Assembly: GCA_030704615.1 (NCBI GenBank)
Contig: CM060733.1
Location: 73,408,001 to 73,472,000 of the forward strand
Reading direction: 5' to 3'
Source: Takakia lepidozioides
Lineage: Eukaryota > Streptophyta > Takakiopsida > Takakiales > Takakiaceae
DNA length: 64,000 nt
This document shows, piece after piece, positions 58,120-64,000 of the stretch. The position numbers and the translations under genes were made by a program. The notes beneath the pieces are model-generated. The model saw nothing but the letters and a program-made list of their open reading frames with translations, made no database searches and was not told the DNA's origin. Within the stretch, counting starts at the first letter, position 1; each line of letters begins with the position of its first letter.

Positions 58120-59225
58120 CAAAACTGATTGAAAAAAGAATGCGGCACCGCATTTCGGGACTCCATAGGAGGGGGATGAAAATCTTCCACTTCGTCGAAT
58201 GCAGGTGGCACCATGACATGACTGCATCTTGCAACTTTAAAAGGAAGCGCGCTTTCGACAAACAAGTGGAGGACGAGAGAGAAGAGAACCATAAATACCC
58301 CGACTTCTGGTTTGTAATGCAATTTCCCCACTCTGGAGCCTACAACGGCTATGCGCACAACGACTATTCTCACCTTCTGGACTCTTATTTCAATAAGTCC
58401 TAACGCATTTCGACTTTGACATCTTCGATTGAGAGTGTCCGGACGGAAATGCGGCACCGTATTTCCATTTTGTGTATAACTGACGAAAGGGATGAACGAA
58501 AATGCGGTGCCGCATTTCCGTCCGGAGTCTTCCGCTGAAACAGTCCTGACGGAAATGCGCCGCATTTCCGTCCGAGGTCTTTCAGTCAATGCGTCAGGAT
58601 GAATGTAAGTCATGAAACATTGGAACGGAAATGCGGTGCCACATTTCCGACCTGGGTATAACTAATGAAACAGTGGAACGGAAATGCGGCACCGCATTTC
58701 CATCTGAGGTCTACCTTTCAATGCGGTTGGACGGAAATGCGGCGCCGCATTTCCGTTCTGGATGTCAGGTGTGAAACAGTGGAACGGAAATGCGGCGCCG
58801 CATTTTCGTTTTGGATCTCAGGCATGAAACGGCATTTCCGTTCTGGATGTAACTCAAAACAGGCTTGAATGGAAATGCGGCACCGCATTTCTGTCCGAGT
58901 ACTTCCTTTCAATGTTGCTTGACAGAAATGCTGGATGGAAATGTTGCACCGCATTTCCGTTGTGAATGTAACCCATCAGATGGTGGGACGGAAATGCGGT
59001 GCCGCATTTCCGTCCGGGGGCTACAATTTCCAACAGGTGCAACGGAATGCGGCTCCGCATTTCCGCCCAGGCTCGTACTGTATGATAAATGAACACGTGG
59101 TCCAACGGAAATGCGGCACCGCATTTCCATGTGGCTCCAGTCCACCCTAGCATATTTATCCTGCATCGGGATGCGAAAGTTGAGGCGAGATTGAACGGTA
59201 GTAATGCGGCGCCGCATTTCGATCT
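58120..59225. repeat. Palindrome cluster, AAATGCGGCGCCGCATTT type (right part)
   Basis: By eye there are thirteen near-identical inverted repeats in 58,440-59,225, every 45-90 bp, plus one at about 58,140. A perfect 24-bp palindrome (core AAATGCGGCGCCGCATTT) lies at 58,732-58,755. The central dinucleotide varies (CGGCGCCG, CGGCACCG, CGGTGCCG). It sits upstream of ParB-like copy 3, where loci 1 and 2 have the divergent spacer. Confidence 0.95.
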
Positions 59226-60260
59226 CTGCACTCATGCTGGCTAAAGTGGCAGGAGGCGGCGGGGCCTGACCGTTGGATCATTATGTTCTGTTCGGCAGAC
59301 TGCACGCGTACCTTTAACGATTCGAATTTCCCAATGACGCATATTCCACGAGGAGACACGTCGACCTGACCTTTCGAACCCATGTGGTGCGCTATGAGAA
59401 GTTCTAACCAGAAGCTAGACTACCTATTGAAAGGCCTAGGAAGGCCCTGATAACCTTCTTAGATAGTTACCCCACTAAGGGACCTTGAATACAAGGAAGG
59501 GGGGGAAGGATTTGTATTTGTTTTGGGCCCTAGTTTTTTGGAGTGTAGGAGCTGCCCACGGGTCGCCAGCAGTGTGGGAAAGCCCCGACTAGTGCGCCCG
59601 GGAGCCAAGGCCGCTGGGAAGGCCGATCAGATAAGCCCAGGGAGAGCCGGAGGAGGCTCTAGGAACGAGAGTTAGAGAGAGAAGTAGCTAGAGACAGGAG
59701 CGAACCAAAAGTACTATGTCCGTGTTTTACGGCTACAGTGACCCCACGTGTCAGAGCCAGGGGAAGGAAAGGCGCTGGTGGTTTATTTTAATATAGGGGG
59801 GTTGAAACTAGGCTTGGTCCCACCCCTGGAATGTCTTATGGGGGCGACAGGCCCGTTTTGCAACTAACGCATGTGCAACGGAGTCCGACCCGACGACTTC
59901 CGTACATCCGCGGAAGAGGCGGCAGTTCCCCGTGAAGGGGGAACGGATCCCGGGTATCCCGAGGTTCCATTGAGTTCCCAGGGGGTTCCCACGCCCCAGT
60001 GGGGGTACTTTTGGCACCTCTAGAGACTCCGCATGAGCCTCTATTTGGGAGGTATTTTTTCTGGAATATTGTTTTTTTTTTATCATTTCTTGCTATTTTG
60101 GTGGAGGGAAATTCCTCAATTAGGATTACCACACTTGTTTGAACTTTTTGGAATAGCAACAAAAAAAAAAGGGGGGGTGGACGCATTGCCGAAGCAAGCA
60201 TAACTTATGGTGTCACTTGACTAGAAGGGCTACTACCTTCTGGTAGGAAGATGGACACCT
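59226..60260. other. Unassigned; possibly retroelement leader or LTR
   Basis: No coding motif. GC-richer stretches (gggcccgcgcccgg-like, 59,540-59,650) and A/G runs suggest an untranslated retroelement segment, but I find no LTR ends or primer-binding site. The transposase expected upstream of copy 3 by analogy with loci 1 and 2 is not here. Confidence 0.3.
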
Positions 60261-60261
60261 T

Positions 60262-60345
60262 TGTAACAACCAACAGGGTGGTTTGAACCCACAACCACTC
60301 ATAAGAGGAATATGAACACTTGAGAGGTGTAGTTGGAAACTTATT
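60262..60345 (-). mobile_element. tRNA-derived SINE-like head
   Basis: The B-box stretch GAGTGGTTGTGGGTTCAA, then ACCACC, matches the minus-strand unit at 40,205-40,290 (GTGGTTGTGGGTTCAATCC). A weaker A-box lies about 40 bp upstream. A second B-box-like GAGTTCAAGTCACC lies at about 60,450 on the same strand. Confidence 0.5.
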
Positions 60346-62600
60346 GAACTTTTCACCTTATCTATTTGACATTGCTTAGTGACTCTTGTCCCTTGAAGTT
60401 AAGAGAGAACTTGGGGGGAAAGAGGATTGGTCCCTTCCCGAGGGTGACTTGAACTCAAGCACTCGGGGAAGAAGGGGCAGTGGGAAAAGGAAGTGAGGTC
60501 CTCTCCTCCCTAGGTTCGGAAGGTGCTTTGTGAAGGGATGAGGTGATATCCCGGCTATAAGCGGCTCGTGGACCTAGGTAGTAGGACGTAGTAATAAACA
60601 AAGACTTGGAAGGCAGTTACTTGATAGAACGTAGAAATCTCGTAGGACTTAGAAAACGCAAACTTGCCCTGTGAAGTAGAGTCGCTAAACCCTGCTTTGC
60701 CGGTAGAAATTAGAAATCATCGATCACCCCCATTAACATTCCACGAACCCCCTACACTACCCACATCCGGGTAGGCGGTTCATCAAGCCTAACCTACACC
60801 ACAACTTACCTCGATCCCCTTAGGCTATTATGCTGTCACCCTGGCCGCGCGCAGCCAGGGCTCATCATGGAGTTGTGAATCCATACTACAGATGCGTACT
60901 CGCAGGTACTTGGAATAATGTGACAAAGCATGGTTTCTTGGCCTCTCAAAACCCTAGTAACCCCACATTGCGAAAGAAAAGCCCACTGGGAAGGAAAGAA
61001 AGCCCACTTACCAGTGGAGGTGTATGGGCAGCCACCTTGCGCCGTTTGCCTGTGTCGGGGTTCGGCATGGGAGCTGGGCCTCTCTTTTCGGCAGAGCTCT
61101 CCACCTCCTCCTCCTCCTCCTCCTCCCTTGCCAATGGCTGGTAGTCGTCAGTGTCCGTATCCCCCAACGATGAGGCCGAGCTGCCCGCACTTGGAGTTCG
61201 CCACAGGTCCTTCATGGCCAGTTGGGGGCTCCGATGCACAGAGGTCGTGGGGTCAGTTGCTCTCTTTGCAGGCGAGGGAGTTGCAACGCCGGTTCTCCGC
61301 GCCTCTCTAACGAGAGACATGGACCACGAGAGAAAAATGCAAGACAGGGAGGGAAGAAAAAGCACAGGGAGGGAAGAGAAAGCAAATGGAAGACGCGCAA
61401 CAAACCAAAAATACAAGTCCACAGGAGAATGCAAGACACGGAGGGAAGACAAAGCAGAGGAGAGACGCGCAAAAAGCAAAAAACACAAGTCCAAGGAGAC
61501 ATGGAATGAAAGTCGCTCGCGCATCCAACCGTCCATTTGAATTAAAGTACATGTGTCAATAATCCACAAACCCATGACGGGGTTTAAGTTGTTCCCAAGT
61601 GCGAACTGCCAGTTCAAACTAAACCAAAAATAGTGGAGCGAGTGACTACAGTAAGTTCCGAAGAACAACTTTATTAAGTCATGAAAAAACTGCACCGCCT
61701 CTCCATCTCATCAAGAATCTTCGTAATGGAGGGTGCCAACCGTGCATGGCAATGGCGACTTGTTTAACTCCTCGCAATCACACATGTAGCCACAACAGAA
61801 AAGACTGTTACTTGCAAAAGAAGCAATGCACCTCCAACCCACATGTATTATGTCATATTGTTCTAATCCCTTAAATCACCTGTCTCACTGATCTCCCATG
61901 CACCAAGTGGACATGGAAGGCCTAGTATTCTGTACCACATTGTGTACTCGTACATCAGTGGGTACTTCTTGCCAGTCCGCAGAAGCCTCTTGGTGCAAGC
62001 GGCAAGTCGGGCGAATTTGGGCACAGCCCTGTGCCGATGTACTCCACTTTGCCCCATCCAATGCAGGAAAATGCAGAGGACCTTCTCATTATGCTTACTA
62101 ATTTGCGTTCCTCCTCCTGAAGCAGTGCAGCTTCGGCAACGAACTCGTTCTTCAATCTCTCCATGAGACGCAGCCTGGCCTGGGTATAAGCGGTCTTGAA
62201 ATGCTGAGGCATTGCAAAAGAGAAAGATACAAGACAGATACGGAGAAAAGAGAAAAGAGAAAAGAGCAAGAGAGGTAAGAGCGAATGGGAGGATGGAGCG
62301 GATTCAGACTATACCCGTTTCCCATCCAGGGTAGATGAAATATATTGGGCACTCATAATCATGCCTTGAACCCGACGGACAGACTCCGTTTTCCATCCAA
62401 GGTAGATGAAAAAGATCGGGTACTCACAATCATCCACAGCTGGATATAAGCTGGATGAAATCAAGGTACAGGTTATAAAGACAAATCGTAGGTAGTAATG
62501 AAAAACCAGACCCATTCCAAGGTTAAAGGGATGAAACCAGGATGAATTTCATCCAATTTCCCCGCAACCCAAGTTCTAAGTACAAAAAATATGGAAGTTG
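60346..62600 (-). other. Possible decayed gene on the minus strand; otherwise unassigned
   Basis: The minus strand has an acidic Glu-run segment (61,250-60,990; LAREEEEEEEVESSAEKRG then a basic KRRK) and a possible helical segment at 62,210-62,090 (TAYTQARLRLMERLKNEFV then LLQEEERKL). Neither is a family I recognise. They could be exons of one degraded gene, but no splice chain is convincing. Confidence 0.25.
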
Positions 62601-62616
62601 GGATAACAATTCCAGA

Positions 62617-62643
62617 GAGAGAGGGAGAGAGAGGGAGAGAGAG
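62617..62643. repeat. (GAGAGAGG)n microsatellite
   Basis: A short purine run of gagagaggga units on the plus strand. Confidence 0.9.
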
Positions 62644-63074
62644 GGATCCCACCAGCCAGCCCCTGGTATGGCAGGCCCTTACGGAGTAAGTGTGGTATGC
62701 ACTCACCCCGTAAGGGAGTGCATACCAGACTCCATCTCCAAAAAGGATAGACTCTCCTTGCTCATCAGTAAAAACCTTTGGACTATGTGCCAGAAAGGAT
62801 AATCAAGCTACTCCTTCTACTTACCAGGTAATCAGAAACAGTATAGTGAAATACATCCCTCTATTGGGTGTAACCTCTGTACAAGCCCCAAGGGATCCAT
62901 TTTTTAAATTTAAAAAACAAAAAAAAACATGTGTAAGAAACCATCAGCCTTGTGTATGGTGTTTGCTTACTCTGGTTTTTTTTGTTGTTCCACCATCACA
63001 GGCATATCTACAATCAAGGGAGGATGACATACCATATTCAGGCTGTCAGAGATCATTCCCAAGCGCCGGCATTC

Positions 63075-63350
63075 TTGTGTGGTGCTACAAAGAGCAAAGC
63101 CACATCCAGGAGAAGCCAAAAAGCATTTGAGCCAAAGACAAACTAAATTCTGACATAAGGCATTGGCTACAGGGGACCAGCTAGCAAGAGTAATGTACAG
63201 TGACCGGATCATATAGAAGGTGTATACATATACTCCAATATATTGTCTTACCAGGGCCTAGCTCCTAGTATCAACATTTAGAGGTCTTGTTTGTGTGGTG
63301 CTACAAAGAGCGAAGCCACATCCAGGAGAAACAAAAAAGCATTTGAGCTG
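63075..63350. repeat. 57-bp direct repeat pair, 217 bp apart
   Basis: The block tgtgtggtgctacaaagagc, then aaagcatttgagc at its end, occurs at about 63,077-63,132 and again at about 63,293-63,350 with four or five differences. Both keep the same open frame (CGATKS, ATSRR, KAFE). Acceptor-like and donor-like sites surround them, but I cannot assemble a gene. Confidence 0.8.
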
Positions 63351-63952
63351 AGGTTACTCTCCATGCCCAAACCATCAGCTTTGCTAGAAAAAGCACATAC
63401 CTGGTTCAGTGTGAACCATGGCTTCCCGTGTCGCCTAGAGCTGGTACCCCAAGGTCTGCAGCTCATTAATCCACTTCGGAGCACTTGATCTTGGTGGAGT
63501 TCTGTAAAAAAAGCCTTGTTAGTGTAGCCTCTTAGAGACAAGCAACACCATAAGGCAGTCTGGAAATTCAGAAAGGTAATCAATGGATAGTGTATGCAGA
63601 AACCACTAAGCATACTGGACCAGAACAGAGGGAAGATACTTTTGTCATGTCAAGACAAAGACAAGACCACTAGGGTCTTTGTCAGAAAAATAAAGAGACA
63701 TATCAGCCATTTTTCAATGGCACCATCCATCAACACCAAGCTGGAACAACCATAATTACCTTCATGCATCATAATGTGTCCATGTCAATAATTTATAAAA
63801 ACCAAAGAGTAGGTTAAGATATGATTCAGCATCAGTAGGAATCAGGATTAGCATCAGAGGTATGGGTGGGATGGTGGGTACATAGCCAGACCTTCCCTTC
63901 ATTCAACTTGAAAAAGTGTTTAGAGGCAACATTGTACATCATTGTGTTGCAG

Positions 63953-64000
63953 GTCAACCCTTGGTTGGTGTCAACAAGCTGGAAACCAGATGTTCTTAAT
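63953..64000 (+). other. Possible exon cut by the window end
   Basis: After a good acceptor (cattgtgttgcag) the plus strand is open to the end of the window (VNPWLVSTSWKPDVLN). Too short to identify. Confidence 0.2.

Noticed and set aside
58440-59225. CRISPR-like array of near-identical repeats
   Set aside because: Repeats are perfect palindromes with irregular spacing, the spacers are not unique equal-length inserts, there are no cas genes, and the DNA is eukaryotic.
55816-59235. Many open frames with repeated peptides such as GNAAPHFH or EMRCRISV on both strands
   Set aside because: They are translations of the interspersed palindromes, appear in every frame and strand, and show no protein domain.
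60000-64000. A third MULE-like transposase upstream of ParB-like copy 3
   Set aside because: Looked for by analogy with loci 1 and 2; none of the conserved stretches (FPGQG, FMADN, WHIART) is present in the plus strand here.

Overview
This is eukaryotic nuclear DNA from the green-plant lineage. The evidence is spliceosomal introns with GT-AG ends, plant-type PPR repeats, a plant TPR protein with conserved introns, plant CACTA (TNP2) transposases and plant-type Ty3/gypsy polyproteins. The PPR and gypsy flavours look most like a large, repeat-rich genome of a seedless land plant (fern, lycophyte or bryophyte) or a charophyte relative. I cannot fix the species. Only one gene looks complete: a three-exon TPR gene on the minus strand at 46,863-48,851. 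Almost everything else is decayed mobile DNA, broken by frameshifts, stops, inversions and nested insertions.

The most interesting content is a family of intron-containing genes that joins a ParB/sulfiredoxin-like domain (D-G-N-H-R motif) to a beta-class (N4/N6-type) DNA methyltransferase domain. Copies lie at 600-2,171 (minus), 28,215-34,197 (plus) and 56,578-58,076 (minus), with a stray last exon at 22,379-22,675 (plus). Two copies are paired head-to-head with a MULE-like transposase carrying a degenerate SWIM-type end (4,437-8,178 plus; 23,500-26,723 minus). The same divergent layout at two independent places suggests one mobile element encoding both proteins. Each locus is filled, in introns and flanks, with its own short perfect palindrome. 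The arms differ (TAGT-, AAATT/AAATC-, AAATG-), but all share the centre CGGCGCCG.

Layout. 1-8,710: locus 1 (ParB-like copy 1, transposase A, TAGTC-type palindromes, a 141-bp minisatellite). 9,120-16,640: CACTA remains (TNP2 C-terminus, an antisense RING-H2 finger, a GTCGC-rich array, a broken SET-domain gene, a TNP2 N-terminus, an LTR-like insertion, and an inverted TNP2 middle part). 16,631-23,171: a Ty3/gypsy element split by an inversion. 23,171-34,197: locus 2. 34,200-41,000: minisatellite, two PPR pseudogenes, SINE-like units and a GGTGGTCGCA array. 42,250-44,432: an AT-rich Pif1 helicase and Ulp1-type protease remnant. 45,170-45,715: a SINE head and a 241-bp tandem repeat. 46,863-48,851: the TPR gene. 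50,100-55,324: an ACCAG palindrome field, a 167-bp duplication, and gypsy, LINE and chromodomain-like fragments. 55,970-59,225: locus 3. 59,226-64,000: mostly unassigned sequence with a SINE-like unit, a 57-bp direct repeat and doubtful exons.
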